DNA from: Dryocosmus kuriphilus
Lineage: Eukaryota; Arthropoda; Insecta; Hymenoptera; Cynipidae
Length of the DNA stretch: 64,000 bases
Assembly: GCA_038277395.1 (NCBI GenBank)
Contig: CM076197.1
Span: 27,483,564 to 27,547,563 of the forward strand
Reading direction: 5' to 3'
Position numbers and translations under genes: made by a program. The notes beneath the pieces were generated by a model, which was given only the letters and a program-made list of their open reading frames with translations, did not search any database and was not told where the DNA came from. This document shows, in pieces, positions 23,108 to 34,561 of the stretch (positions are counted from its first letter, which is position 1; every line of letters begins with the position of its first letter).

Positions 23108-23224
23108 AAAATTTTAAAATCTTTTTCCCCCTCGAAAATAAAAAGTTCTTATTACAGATATTTTTTTCATAGGATGCGTATTTTTTTAGACATTTCTATG
23201 TCTCAAGTTAAAAAAAACACCCTA

Positions 23225-24704
23225 TAGGTCTGTCTTTTTAAATTCATCAACATCTGTCTTTTTCCTAATGATATCTCTGTCTCGCTCTTTTCTCCAACCC
23301 CTTTCATATGCATTTCTTACCCCTGAGGGTGTAAGTGAAAGTATTTTCGTCTTTTTGCATCCTTATATATCTCTGTTCTTTTCCAGTGATATTTCTTCCC
23401 TTCCCCTTTCTCTCATTCTCCTAACTCTTTCATGTCAACCACTGTAGGCGGAGGCGATTTTACTTTCGCCTTTTTATCTTTTTACATCGTTTTATATCTC
23501 TTTCCTTTTCGAATCAGCTCCCCCCTTTCCATCTCTATCTACCTCTCTTTATTACTCGTTTCTTGTGCATTTACTATCTCTTCTGGGCTGTGATGTTAGT
23601 AGCTTCACCTTTTTACATCCCTGCCCCTGTCCTTTATCATATACCTCTCTCTCAATCTCTGACGGTGAGGCTAAACCAATTTTCACCTTAAGTTTTTTGC
23701 AAATGGAATTTTATTACTGATTACAGTTCTTTGCCATTCTAACAATTTTGGAAGGGGTGTGAGCAGCAGCGTTTAATGTCTGTCAATCTCCTGTGAGAGG
23801 GCGGATTTATATATGTAAAACACCTAAGGAGTTAAACGGAGTTAAAAATCTAATTTACAGTAAGGTACACGCTTGCTGAGTAACTGATCAATATGTTCCC
23901 CCTCCCCTCGAAAAACATTTTCATTAAATGTATGTGTGTGTCCCACTCGTTACTCGTGAAATACTGCGCATGTCCAAATTTTTTAATTCCCATCCTAGGT
24001 TGGAAAATCTTTAGGTTCTTTTAGCTTTACGATCTCATTTTATTATTCAAAGAAAAAAACAGGTATTTTCCTTTTATGTAAAAATTTATTCCAAACTACG
24101 TTTAGACCCGTACCTGTGGGTCTTCCTCAGGTCCAACTATAAAATAATTTAAAAATAATTTTATATAAGTATAAGATAGTCAAAAATCAATGGTCAAAAA
24201 TTTAAAAGTAATATAATCAAGAAAAAAAGAGAAAATTTATTTCGGAGTCATATTTACTTCTAGGTCTGCAATGTACATATTGTTATTAAAAACTGAAGAA
24301 TTGCAATGTTATTGGTACCCTCAAAAATTAGTGAGGGTCCAATATTACGAAGATTACATTTTTAAATAACTAATTTCGAAAAACTTATAAAAAATAAGAA
24401 GTGTGTATGATGTTCAAAAACATTATTTTAGGTTAGGTGAATTGAAAAACCAACTGGTCGACTGCAACGATAACCAGCGTTTAAGTAAACAATCAGTGTC
24501 TAATTCTGTGATTCAACCACAGATGATAATGCGCGCCAAAACATTTTGAATTTGAAAGAAAACGTAAATATATTTTCATTTTATCATACTTTGATAACAT
24601 TGATTGATATTTAAAATTTTCTTTCCTTGAACGTATGGTAACGTGACCTTCAAATCGGTTATTTTTACAGTTATCTAACCATTTTTTCTTTTTATTCGAA
24701 ACAA
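23225..24704. other. Pyrimidine-rich and AT-rich non-coding stretch
   Basis: 23230-23640 is strongly CT-rich on the plus strand, with 'tctctttc' words. A copy of the 110-bp repeat lies at 23769-23870. No coding region or RNA gene was recognised. Confidence 0.5.
23769..23870 (+). repeat. Dispersed 110-bp repeat, copy 3
   Basis: Shares 'gtctgtcaatctcctg', 'atatatgtaaaacacctaag' and 'gttaaacggagttaaaaat' with copies at 18606 and 19694, same orientation. Confidence 0.65.
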
Positions 24705-26479
24705 ATTAGTCAACATTGCTCGACGGGTTAATTGACACAGTTAAATGTTCACGTGATTTGAATTCTGTAGAATACCCTTGAAGATTTTTGAATTAATTAA
24801 AAGCTTTTTGCATACCTCTGAAGTCATTAGAATACACCTTGAATTATTTTTAATTTAAAGTCCTTTGAATTCACTGGATTCCTCTGAGTTCTTATGAATT
24901 CTCCTAAATTCTCTGAACTCTTTTAAGTTCACTGAATTCTTCTAAATTCTCTGAATTGACTGAATTATGTAGAATTCTCTTAAATTCTGTAGATTTCCCC
25001 CAAAGACTTTTGAAACAATTTAAAGTTTTTTGCATTCCTCTGAAATAATAAGAATACAACGTTAATCATTTTTAATTTCAAGTATTTTGAATTCTCTGGA
25101 TTCTTCTCAATTCTTCTGAAATCACTGAATTCTGTAGAATTTTCTTAAATTTTGTAAAACATTCTTAAATACTGCAGAACTCCCCTGAGAACTTTTAAAT
25201 TAGTTAAGTTTTTTAAATACCTCTGAAATCATTAGAATACATCGTGAATTATTTTAAAGAATTCTCTGGATTCTTGTAAGTTCTACTAAATTCTACTGAA
25301 TTTTTTGGAATTCCCTGCGTTCAGTAGAATTCTTATAAAACATTTAAAATCTCCTCAACTTCTTAAATTTATCTGTTCAGGAGTACAGCACGCGTGTAAC
25401 AAAAAATTCCAAGTTGCATTTTTCAGAAAAAATATGACAGAAGAAATCCCTCTGACGACATCGTTTACGAATATGATATAATTCACTAATTAATGAACGT
25501 TACGAAAACTGTCGTCAAAAGCATTTAACCACGGTGCGCTACCTAAATGAAAATTGCATTTTTTTAAATATAGGTATCTTCTAATTTTCCGTATTTGCGT
25601 ACACTATTTATTACGAGAAATACAGAACTAAGCTCATTCACGCGATTAAAACGACGATATCAAAAGTTGTTTGTGTAGTCTTTTAATTGGGGAAACCAAT
25701 TAATAAAGTCCTGTTTTGACAGAAAAAACGTGCTTTTAAAAAATGGCTAAGGGTTTAGAAATGAAAATAATTGTAATTATTCTCCAAAAGAATGGTCAAA
25801 ACTCGATCACAAGATTTAGGCGACAATTTCAAAAGTTTGCGGAGTAGAATTTCGATTGATTAAGCCAACTAATGGAGTCCAGTTTATACGCAAAACACCT
25901 GCTTGTTTTAAAAAAATGGCTAAGTGTTTAAATATCACAAAACGTGTAATTATTATCAGAAAGAAAGAACTAAACTCGATTACATGATTCAAAACAATGA
26001 TTTCAAAACCTTTTTGGGTATTTTTTCGTTTGAGGAATCCAACGAATGAAGTCCACTTTTAAAATATCACGAAAATTGTTATTAATACGAGAAATAAAGG
26101 AGTAAGCTTGTTCACTAAATTCAAGCGTCGGTTACCAAAGTTTTTTAAGCAGTCTTTTTTTTTATTGCAGGAGCCTAAGATTTGAATTTAGTTTTGACGG
26201 AAAAGACTCGCCTGCATTTAAAGAATGGCTAAGTGTTCAAAAGTTAAGAAGCATTTAATTATAATCGTAAATGTGGAACAAACGCCATCAAGAAATTAAA
26301 GCATCGGTTACCAACGTTTTTTGTGCAGTTTTTCAATTGATGAAGTCAACTACTGAAGTCTAATTATGACGGAAAACCTCTTGTGAGTTTAAAAAATTGC
26401 CAAAGCGTTTCAAAGTTACGAAACTTGTCATTATTCTTGGAAATAAAGAACTCAGCTTGATCACATGATTAAAACGACG

Positions 26480-27460
26480 TATGTGGAGTATGAGAAACTT
26501 ACAGGAAAGAGAAGGGCTCGACAGATTTGAGAACAATAAAAAAAATACGCTCGCAAATGCTATGATCTCTTCATACTAAAATTTTAGGATATTAACCATT
26601 ACTTCGACCGAAGAAAAAATCATGAAGGAAATCATTCGGTAATACAAGGGAGGAATTTGCGGGTCTGTAACTTACTTAAAAAGAAAAAATAAATATATAT
26701 TAAGCTAAAAAATTCCTAAAGACTATTTTATTTTTTTCCATTATTTTAAACTAGAACACTTTCAAACTTTAAACATGCATACAAATAAACTTTGACATAA
26801 AACCTCTTTTTTGAATCAGCAAGAAACGGATCACTGAATCAGACTGGTAAGAACCTTCATTAATCATCAGTGAAATCTTACTAATTCAAATTTAAAAAGA
26901 CCAGAAAGAAAAATAAAAGTAAATAACAATAAAATAGGACAATAAAACAAATCTTAATACATGCACTCAATGAAAGCCGAAGAAAAGAAACTCTTTGTCA
27001 AATACTTTTTAAAGGTTCCCCTTCATTCAACAACTTTTTTCATTAAATTTACATATCTATGAGGATTAGATTTCTCAAAGCATTAGATTTTACACTGGAA
27101 AATCGATTTTACTGTCTCAACAAAATCGATTGGGTACGGCTTTGCCAAAAGTAAAGGTATATTGCTGTTCAAAAAAGTGTTACTTAAAGCAAGAAAAGAA
27201 AATGTTAATCTACCAACAAAATAAAATCGGTTTAATACATCTTAATTTGAGAGTTTTCATATTGATTTTCTAAGCTAGCGTCTTTGATATTCAAAAAATA
27301 AATCCACAAAACTTGCTTTGTAATAATCGGATTATACGTGCTATAATGAGATACAATTAAGTTCCGAATGCGGCCGGATGTATTGTGTTATTTCCCGAAA
27401 TCATAAAGACAAAAACGTAAACACTTACCCATTTCCTTAGAACAGAATAACCACGTTACG
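26480..27460. other. Loop of the large foldback element
   Basis: AT-rich, no open frame of note and no recognised motif. It is the non-repeated centre between the inverted arms. Confidence 0.4.
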
Positions 27461-27715
27461 TAATTTTTAAACACTGAGCCATTTCTTAAAAGCACGTGAG
27501 TGTTTTCCGTCAAAGCTTAACTTCATTGTTTGGCTCCAGCAATAAAAAACTACACAAAAATTTGGTAACCGACGTTTTAATCAAGTGATCGAGTTTACTC
27601 CTTTATTTTCTGTAATTATAACAAGTTTCGTGGTATTACTTAAATACGTAGTAATTTTTTTAAAATCACATAAGGATTTTCCGTGAAAAGTGGACTTCAT
27701 TCGTTGGATTCCTAA

Positions 27716-27798
27716 GGGACCGTTCATAAACCTCGAGGCCCAATTTTTACTACCTTTAACCCCCCCCCCCCCCCCCCCCCCCCCATGATACTCAACTA

Positions 27799-27829
<31 letters not shown>

Positions 27830-28119
27830 TGTACCACGAGTTTTTTTTCCATTTTAAAAAATCAAAATAAAGCAAATGATTTTTATTTTTTACTTTTCTT
27901 ATTTCATAAAGAATCAAAGTTTTAAAATGGTGAGATTAACAAGCTATGTAAATTGTTGATGACCGGGAATACATCATTATTAGTAGCTATCAAATTTGAG
28001 ATTCCCCGCGCTATATCGAAAATAAAGAAAAAGCCATGCATTTTACTTTTTTAAACACCTTACTGGAAAACCTCGAGGTTCGGGCTCAAGCATCCCCCTC
28101 CCCCATGAGGCCTTCCGAG

Positions 28120-28189
<70 letters not shown>

Positions 28190-28215
28190 AGGCCTCGAGG
28201 TTTATGAACGGCCCC
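27716..28215 (-). mobile_element. TAA-flanked G/C-tract element, copy 2 (CCTCGAGG type)
   Basis: Flanked by TAA (27713-27715 and 28216-28218). Ends read 'gggaccgttcataaacctcg' and the complement of 'cgaggtttatgaacggcccc'. C runs of 25 (27760-27784), 29 (27800-27828) and 69 (28120-28188). It is the same family as 3777-4313 but inverted: both arms align with those of copy 1 after reverse complementing, and the coding remnant is on the minus strand. The palindromes at three of its arm boundaries are CCTCGAGG where copy 1 has CCACGTGG. It interrupts a 173-bp monomer of the foldback element. Confidence 0.87.
27921..27984 (-). pseudogene. C-terminal coding remnant, copy 2
   Basis: The minus strand encodes F-P-V-I-N-N-L-H-S-L-L-I-S-P-F then a stop, matching the remnant at 3964-4110 (P-V-I-N-N-L-H-K-W-L-V-S-P-F), which continues for six more residues. 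The family is not recognised. Confidence 0.6.
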
Positions 28216-28977
28216 TAAGTTGAAAAACTACCCAAGAAGCTTTTGAGATCATGGAATTAAGCATGTCGTCGAGTATAAGTTCTTTATTTCTGATATTTAA
28301 ATACTTAGCCATTTTTTAAAAGCAATGCGGGTATTCTTCTTCAAAACTGGACTTCATTAGTTGAGTTCCTCAACCGAAAAAATACCCAAAGAACTTTTGA
28401 AATCGTCGTTTTAACCTTGCGATTGAGTTTTGTTCGCTCTTTCCGAGAATAATTAAAAGTTTCGTAATTTATAAACCCTTAACCATTTTGTCAAAGCACG
28501 TGATTATTTTCCGTCAAAACTAGATTTCATTCGTTGGCTTCCTCAATCGAAAAACTACCCAAAAAGCTTTGGTAACCGATGTTTTAATCTTGTGAAGAAT
28601 CTGTTATTTTTAATAATAATAACAAGTTTCTTGATTGTTAAACCATTAGCCATTTTTTTAAAACACTGTTTTCTGTCAAAACAGAACTTTATTAGTTGGC
28701 TTCCTCAATTAAAATACTACCCAAAAAACTCTCTACAGAATTCAGTGATTTCAGAAAAATTCAGAAGAACTCAGAAGAATCCAGAAAATTAAAAATACTT
28801 GAAATTAAACATGATTCACGTTGTATCCTTATGATTTCAGAGGTATGCAAAAAACTTTAAATTGTTTAAAAGTCTTTGTGGGAAATCTACAGAATTTAAA
28901 AGAATTCTACATAATTCAGTGAATTTAGAATAATTGAGAGAATACAAAAGACCCGTCCAGCAATGTTGAATAATCTG

Positions 28978-29319
28978 ATCACTTGGCTAAAAGATATTTT
29001 TAAATTTTTCTACCTCATCGAAGTATGAAATTGCATCAGAAAACCACAATCTACTGGAAAAATGATCAGAGGGTAAATTATGCGAACTAAGCCTTGTTTA
29101 TGCCCACAGTTACATCAGTAGCACAATTGTCCACCATCCAACGCGTGCTTCTGATTGGTTAATATTTCATTGTTAATTAATCGGTAATTATTAACATTAA
29201 TAAATTTTTTTATTGATTATTTTCGACTCAATTTTTTTTTGGAATTCAAAAATATAAAAATGTCGCTTGAGTACTGGGACACCCTGTATATTAAAATGTA
29301 TACGTGTATATCCATTATA
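28978..29319. other. Non-coding; orphan transposon end at 29274
   Basis: Contains 'tgggacaccctgtata' at about 29276-29291. This resembles the common insect terminal word (compare 'tatacagggtg' at 19864), but no partner end was found nearby. Confidence 0.4.
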
Positions 29320-29960
29320 AATAGATGGCTTTGGTTATGGAGCCTGCTTATCCTTTGAAAATTAAAGAATCCTCGGAGGTTGAAAAATGTAATAAGAATA
29401 AAGTTTATTCTAAAGAAGTTGAGAAAAGAAAATATAAAAATTTTTAGTGGTAAAGAATATTTGTTTGTTTGGCTGAGCGAGTTGATGAATATGTGTGATG
29501 AGAATGGAGAACTTCCAAATGATTGAAGAAAGACGATTATCGTTCCATTTTGCAAATTTTCTGTTCGCGTGTTGATCTGGAAAAAGGTTTTGACGAGGTG
29601 GATAGAGTTAAACTTTGGGAAGTTTTGAAAGAATAGAGCAATACAAGTTGACCTCATTTTGTTAGGAAGGTTAGTCTTGGTCGTAAAATACGTATCCCTG
29701 TCTTTTTACTTCATACGCGGAGAAGACAGAGGTAGGGATACGACCGAGACTAACATTTCTGACAAAATTGCGTCAACATGGATTGCTCTATATGGAGTCA
29801 ATGGTTGGCTTCTCAAAGCAATAACTGAGTGGTTGGTTTAATGTGAGGCAAGGCTGCGTTATGCCATCTTGTTTATTCAATATATACCTGGAAAAATGTC
29901 TCATAATGGCTCTCTTAAACAAAGAAGGTGTTCGTCTGCATATTTGTAGATAATGTTGAG
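29320..29960 (+). pseudogene. Non-LTR reverse transcriptase fragment
   Basis: Plus-strand remnants in shifting frames: L-M-N-M-C-D-E-N-G-E-L-P-N-D-W near 29485, K-T-I-I-V-P-F near 29530, D-L-E-K-G-F-D-E-V-D-R-V-K-L-W near 29580, and, after a 159-bp insertion, Y-G-V-N-G-W-L-L-K-A-I near 29793 and F-N-V-R-Q-G-C-V-M-P-S-C-L-F-N-I near 29840. These are conserved blocks of the RT palm and fingers of LINE elements. Several stops and shifts; the Y-x-D-D block was not found. Confidence 0.78.
29633..29791. mobile_element. Small palindromic MITE inside the RT fragment
   Basis: Arms of about 60 bp pair almost end to end: 'atagagcaatacaagttgac' at 29633 against the complement of 'gtcaacatggattgctctat' ending at 29791. 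Inner blocks 'gttagtcttggtcgt' and 'acgaccgagactaac' also pair. A TA dinucleotide sits at both ends, consistent with a Tc1/mariner-type TSD. Confidence 0.78.
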
Positions 29961-30755
29961 CAGACCGAATGCTAGCTTGAAGAGTATGGTTTTAAAGATT
30001 AACGCACCGTCAACCGCGCCGGGGCGAATCGCAATTGAGGGACAGATCGCTACTGCAATTTTTAAAAAGTCGTCAAAGGCTGAATAATTGTATTTTCAAA
30101 TTGATCTGGGGCTCAATAGATCACGCAATGCATCTACTTTATAGACCATATAAATTTTGATGTTGCAATTTTTGCAACACACAGTAATCGCGATTTTCTG
30201 TATTTAATTGGCACTTCTAGGGTCACACAAACGCTCCATGATTCGTTCTATTTGGTATCATTTTATTTTGTAATTTAAGGCTGATTCGTTCTTTTTCTTT
30301 TTGTATTATTTTCTCGGAGGCCAACATCATCTGGAACATACAGGAGTCATCGATTTCCAAGAAAACATCCAAGGAGTTCGCATGATGCCTTTCAACTCCA
30401 GCATAGCTAGTGAGACCTCTATCTGTAGCTCGGGCCTGAAATACTACAATTTGAATTGTCTTTTCTGTACAAGAACCATATTATTACCTGGTGAGCACAA
30501 AATGCATTTAATTAAGGTATTGTCGGACAGGAAAGACTTCGTTTCAGTCATCGATTTATATACTTTTGTATTAATATTTGTCAAATAGGCGAGAAATAAT
30601 TTTGTAGTTCCCCACATTTCGCGCCTCACTGCTACTTACAACATTCTCCTGTGTAACTTTCCGACCAATCGGCGTCGAGATCAGTAAAAATGGCCGCCTG
30701 AGTGATCCTACATATAGAAGCGCATGTTTTCGCTCACTCTCTTGCGTCCGCGACT
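29961..30755. other. No gene recognised
   Basis: AT-rich. An open frame at 30301-30588 (95 codons) has no recognisable domain. The last part may be the outermost 5' LTR sequence, whose start could not be fixed. Confidence 0.35.
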
Positions 30756-31523
30756 CTCGAAGCTCTCCAGTTGCCTTCTAGTTGACAGTCGCCCTTTGTT
30801 TGCGAGGAAGCGTGAAGTCTCTGAGAAATACTACATCAAAATCTTCGTTTGTAGAACGATTCAGCCGGTAAAGTACTTCTGTTTCCTTATGGTAAAACCT
30901 CTGTTCACGTGGCTACTTACCTTTGCGAGCTGATTTTGCTGAACTATAAAATTCTATTGAGCACATGAACTCAGGGTTGCGTCACATATTTGGTTTCTTG
31001 ATGTGTTTCATTTTGTTATCTTCTGCTTTTATCGTGGGGAAGGGAGAAGAATCTTGGGGGGGGGGGGGGGGGGAGTGATGTACGGCGTGGCGCTGTAACC
31101 CGTCCGAGAATCCGAGACGGTCGAGTCACGCACGGAGTTTCCTGGGAACCTTGGGGGCGTTTCGTTTCTGGGCTGCCTCCTGTTTAGCCTTCCCCGGGCG
31201 CTTCTTTCTAGTCCCGGTACACTAGATTTCAGGACTAATATCTATTTTTACGTTGCGTTAATTGAATTTGTTGATTTGTTTTTATTAGTAATTGCTGTTT
31301 GATGCATCTTCTGGTCTTTTAATCAGCTGGCCAAGGAAGCCCTGATTAAGTTAAATTCTTCAGTTCGTTGGTCTAGTAAGCACCAACTATTTCTTATCGT
31401 AAAATTATTGATCCAAGAAAGATCTGGCGCCCAGTCAAAAATATTTAGTGATCTTGCATTGTAAATCCTGAAATTTGGTGCCGAACATATATGGTTATTT
31501 ATCTATGAAAAATAATATCACAA
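30756..31523 (+). repeat. 5' LTR (start approximate)
   Basis: Aligns with 38235-39340 in two blocks: about 30780-31010 ('gaagtctctgagaaatacta', 'attcagccggtaaagtactt') and 31216-31522 ('tcccggtacactagatttca' to 'aataatatcaca'). Between them (31010-31215) the two LTRs are unrelated; here that segment is GC-rich and holds an 18-G run at 31056-31073. A TATAAA box lies at 30945-30950, with a counterpart at 38407-38412. The outer start was not determined. Confidence 0.75.
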
Positions 31524-31541
31524 TGGCGCCCAACGTGGGGC
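31524..31541 (+). promoter_or_regulatory. Primer-binding site, tRNA-Lys (CUU) type
   Basis: 'tggcgcccaacgtggggc' begins one base after the LTR end. It is complementary to the 3' end of animal tRNA-Lys1,2, including the CCA-derived TGG. This marks the start of minus-strand DNA synthesis. Confidence 0.85.
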
Positions 31542-32075
31542 TAACAAATTAAAAATTGTGTCGCAGAATTCTCGTTCGTTACAGGTTTCTAAGAATTAAA
31601 TTTTTTGAGTTAAAAATTAAAGAATTAAAAATTTTGGAAATCAGATTCTAGAAATTACATTAAGAATTAAAATCTTGGAAATTATTGCTGATTATAAAGC
31701 TTATTACCCCAACTATTGTCTCTCTTTTACTAAAACCTTGGAAACTAAAAGAAATCCAATCTCCTTCTTGCTGAAAAGTTTGAATTTAAAAAGATTCAAA
31801 ATCCCATATTGCTGAAAACCATAAAGCCCAAAATTATTCTTCTATTGATGAAACATTCTAGAAAGTTAAAAGAATCCAGTTTCTAATTGAAAGAAGTTAT
31901 TGTTTCTTGGGATCTGTACTGCACGTGTCGACGAGAGGTAGAATCCCTGTCCTCACGAATTCCAGAAAATTATCACTCTCCCTTTTGTGATTCGCTTCGG
32001 TATTTGTAGCTCTCTTATCGTGTTGTGTTGACTTTTGGAACGACGGCAGACAGTATAGATCCGAACGATGCTTGG
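31542..32075. other. Leader between PBS and Gag
   Basis: AT-rich, with repeated 'gaaattaaaa' words. The frame used by Gag is closed by TAG at 32007-32009. No other feature seen. Confidence 0.4.
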
Positions 32076-33077
32076 ATGTTTGGTTTGAGTCTGGAAGACC
32101 TTGTCGCTGAATTAGCGAATCGTGGTTTATCAACAAAAGGTGCTAAGCCTGTATTGAGAGAACGATTATTTAGATCCGAACGCAAAAGTCGCGGCGAAAT
32201 CGATCCAATATTAAAGCAATTAGAATCAAGCGATATGAATAAGCAAATTACTGAGGCGGATCAGGATGAAACAATTTTCGAGCCTACGGGTGATGGTGAA
32301 GAAAATAAATCCGGTAAACGGACTCCTGACTCGAAACTTGCTCGTTCAAGACAAAATGATAATAACAAAATTGTCCTTCATGATAGTAACGCCGAACATG
32401 AAACGATTCCTGAAGAGAATACTAAGAATCCATCGTCACATAAACAGAGTGATAGGTTAGACCCTCTTTCTAAACAAAGAAATAAGATAGAACCTGAGGC
32501 TAACAATAAAACAGAATTTAGAGATAATGATTATCGTTTTAATTATTCTCAGGATCGCGAATATGATTATTGTTCCAGATATAATCGAAATACTAAGGAC
32601 GCTCGAGATTATTATCGAGATGATCGAAGCTTTTATCCTTCGAATAGAGGTATTAACTTCGATAGAGATCGTGATTATCCTCGTAATTATGAATTCCTTA
32701 GAAATCGACATATTCTACCCAATTATCGAAATAATTATCCTATAGATTGTGATTTTAATTCCGAAGAACGTTACATTCCTCCCTCTATCAGAGACTTCTC
32801 TTCTAGCCAAAATTTTCCCTCTAGCCGAGATGATCGTGAATCTGTTAGACCTGTTGCTGATCGTGACTTTGATAGAAATAGGACAACGCCACCTCATCCT
32901 AATCATGAATCACATGATCGCACTATTGATTACAATGCCAGACCTAGAATAAATAGTACCTCTATTCGTTCTAATCGTGCTCAAGTCACTTTTCACCCAG
33001 CTTTAGATGCTTTTCCTCATGATAATAGTAGATATCAGGACCCCGATCCTCGACGAAGTCGCAGTAGATCTAATTAA
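32076..33077 (+). pseudogene. Gag N-terminal region with SAP domain
   Basis: ATG at 32076 was chosen as the start because the frame opens at 32010 with no earlier ATG. Residues 4-35 form a SAP-like helix-turn-helix (L-S-L-E-D-L-V-A-E-L...R-G-L-S-T-K-G), a nucleic-acid or chromatin binding fold uncommon in Gag. The rest is highly charged and rich in Arg, Asp, Asn, Tyr and Ser, with R-S-R-S-R-S at the end, and is probably disordered. A single TAA at 33075-33077 separates it from the capsid-like part, which continues in the same frame, so the two were one protein. The compositional tail resembles RS-rich RNA-binding regions. Confidence 0.75.
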
Positions 33078-33360
33078 TACTTTCCTAACTCTTATTCTCT
33101 GAGACGCTCTCCACCTTCTCCTTTAGGTTCAGCTTTTGAGACCACAAGAAAATGGAATCTTAAATTCTCTGGTTCTCGTAGTGAAGATCCAGATGCTTTC
33201 TTGACGAGAATCGCTAATGGTCGCGCTACGGTCCCAACAGATAATGGTGATTTGTTATGCTTACTTCCCTTTTTCTGAACTGGAATAGGTAATAGATGGT
33301 ATGACGGTCACAGAAATCAATGGTTGACTTTCGACGAATTTGCTGCAGACTGTCGTACTA

Positions 33361-34561
33361 CGAGGCACGTCCAGAAAGTAAGTGTACTGGTACTCTCACA
33401 GCTGTAGGGAATACTTTTTCGACATGTTGGCAACATTGCCGCGTAGCCCGACCCCTCCCCTTCAAAACGAGACCAATCCGAGGTTAGTGTGTTGAAAACT
33501 CTTGACGCAGTAGCATCTCTCGCGAAAAATGTCGATCGTATCTCCCGCCAGGTGCAAAATTCGCGCCGTCATTCACTACCTCGTTGTGAAGGGAAAAGCT
33601 CCAGTTAAGATTTATAATGAGGTGAAAACTGTTTACGGTAATGGAGCTATGAATCGTACGAGTGTGTACAAGTGGTGTCGCGAATTTAAAAATGGCCGTA
33701 CTTCCGTGCATGACGATCAGAAGAGCGGAAGACCCTCAATTGTGACTGACGAACTTGTGGAAAAAATTGAGATTGCGGTCCGTGACGATTGCAGATTGAC
33801 GCTAGATGATCTTTCTGCTCCAAAGAGTTTTTGGAGCGCTACGAACGCGAAGGCGATGCTTTTTTCTACTCTATTGTTACTGGAGACGAAACTTCGGTTG
33901 CCCACTTCACGCCTGAAACTAAGAGGCAGTCTCAACAATGGCGCCACACCTTGTCACCCTCCGCCAAGAAATTCAAAACCACAATTTCAGTCAAAAAAAT
34001 CATGGCATCCGTGTTTTGGGACCATAATGGCATAATTTTGATTGAATATCTGCCTCACGGGGAGACCCTCAACGCGGCAAGATACTGTGAGACGCTGAAA
34101 AAATTGAAAAGGGCTATTCAGAATAAAAGGAGGGGCATGCTGACGAAGGGAGTCTACCTGCTGCATGACAATGCCAAACCTCACACAGCCAACGCCACGA
34201 AGCAACTCCTGGACTCTTTTGGATGGGACGTTTTGAACCACCCCCGTATTCCCCTGACCTGCCCCTTCAGATTTCCATCTCTTCACTTCCCTGAAGGTTC
34301 ACATGGGTGGAAACAAGTTTTCAACGGACGAGGAGGTAAAGGGGGAGGTGGAGAGGTGATCGAAAGAGCTGGCGGGAGACTTCTTCGAGGCAGGCATAAA
34401 AAAAATTGATCCCGCGGCTCACCACTTGCATCAAGAGGGATGGTGACTATGTCAAAAAATAACTTATATATGTACACGTGTAACCAACTATGTTTTTGTT
34501 TTAATAACATTTTTTTGAAGCCTACATAAATTGAGTACACTTACTTTCTGGACGTGCCTCG
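33361..34561 (+). mobile_element. mariner inserted in gag, TA TSD
   Basis: TA at 33359-33360 and 34562-34563. Inverted ends 'cgaggcacgtccagaaagta' and its complement, matching over at least 28 bases. 1201 bp. Removing the element and one TA restores the Gag reading frame. Confidence 0.93.
33529..34462 (+). pseudogene. mariner transposase pseudogene with internal deletion
   Basis: ATG 33529 opens the N-terminal domain: V-Y-K-W-C-R-E-F-K-N-G-R-T-S and D-D-Q-K-S-G-R-P-S are typical of mariner, ending at D-D-L-S-A near 33820. About 50 residues of the second HTH and linker are missing there and the frame shifts. 33831 onwards has V-T-G-D-E-T (first catalytic Asp), V-F-W-D and H-D-N-A-K-P-H-T (second Asp). 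Another frame change near 34235 hides the P-Y-S-P-D-L-type third Asp region. The tail ends near 34462. Confidence 0.87.

Larger units (their letters stand above)
19867..23224 (-). mobile_element. DD41D Tc1/mariner-superfamily element with long repeat-bearing arms
   Basis: TA flanks (19865-19866, 23225-23226); ends 'cagggtgctttttttaactt' and, in reverse, 'tagggtgttttttttaactt'. The inverted arms are long. Each has a terminal block of about 290 bp with a C or G run, then 'ggaataacgacgcggactta', then an array of a 41-bp minisatellite, then the transposase region. The left arm has the terminal block three times in tandem (19867-20165, 20166-20451, 20452-20730) and 12-13 minisatellite units. The right arm has one block and 3-4 units. 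Total 3358 bp. Confidence 0.9.
24705..28977. mobile_element. Large foldback element with 173-bp tandem monomers in both arms
   Basis: The outer ends pair: 'tcaacattgctcgacgggt' at 24714 and, inverted, 'tcaacattgctggacgggt' ending at 28977. Next come about 650 bp rich in 'aattctctgaattc'-type words (24765-25390), mirrored at 28740-28960 (shorter). Both arms then carry about five copies of a monomer of about 173 bp. The left copies contain 'aatggctaagNgttta' and 'ccaactaatgNagtcc' (about 25640-26470); the right copies are inverted (about 27470-28735). The central loop (about 26480-27460) has no recognisable gene. Total about 4.3 kb, of which 500 bp is a later insertion. Confidence 0.85.

Noticed and set aside
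28036..28218. Poly-Pro ORF
   Set aside because: Same reason: it crosses the C69 run of the TAA-flanked element.
32457..32952. Ile-rich ORFs in other frames of the Gag region
   Set aside because: Shadow frames of the Arg/Asp-rich Gag tail.
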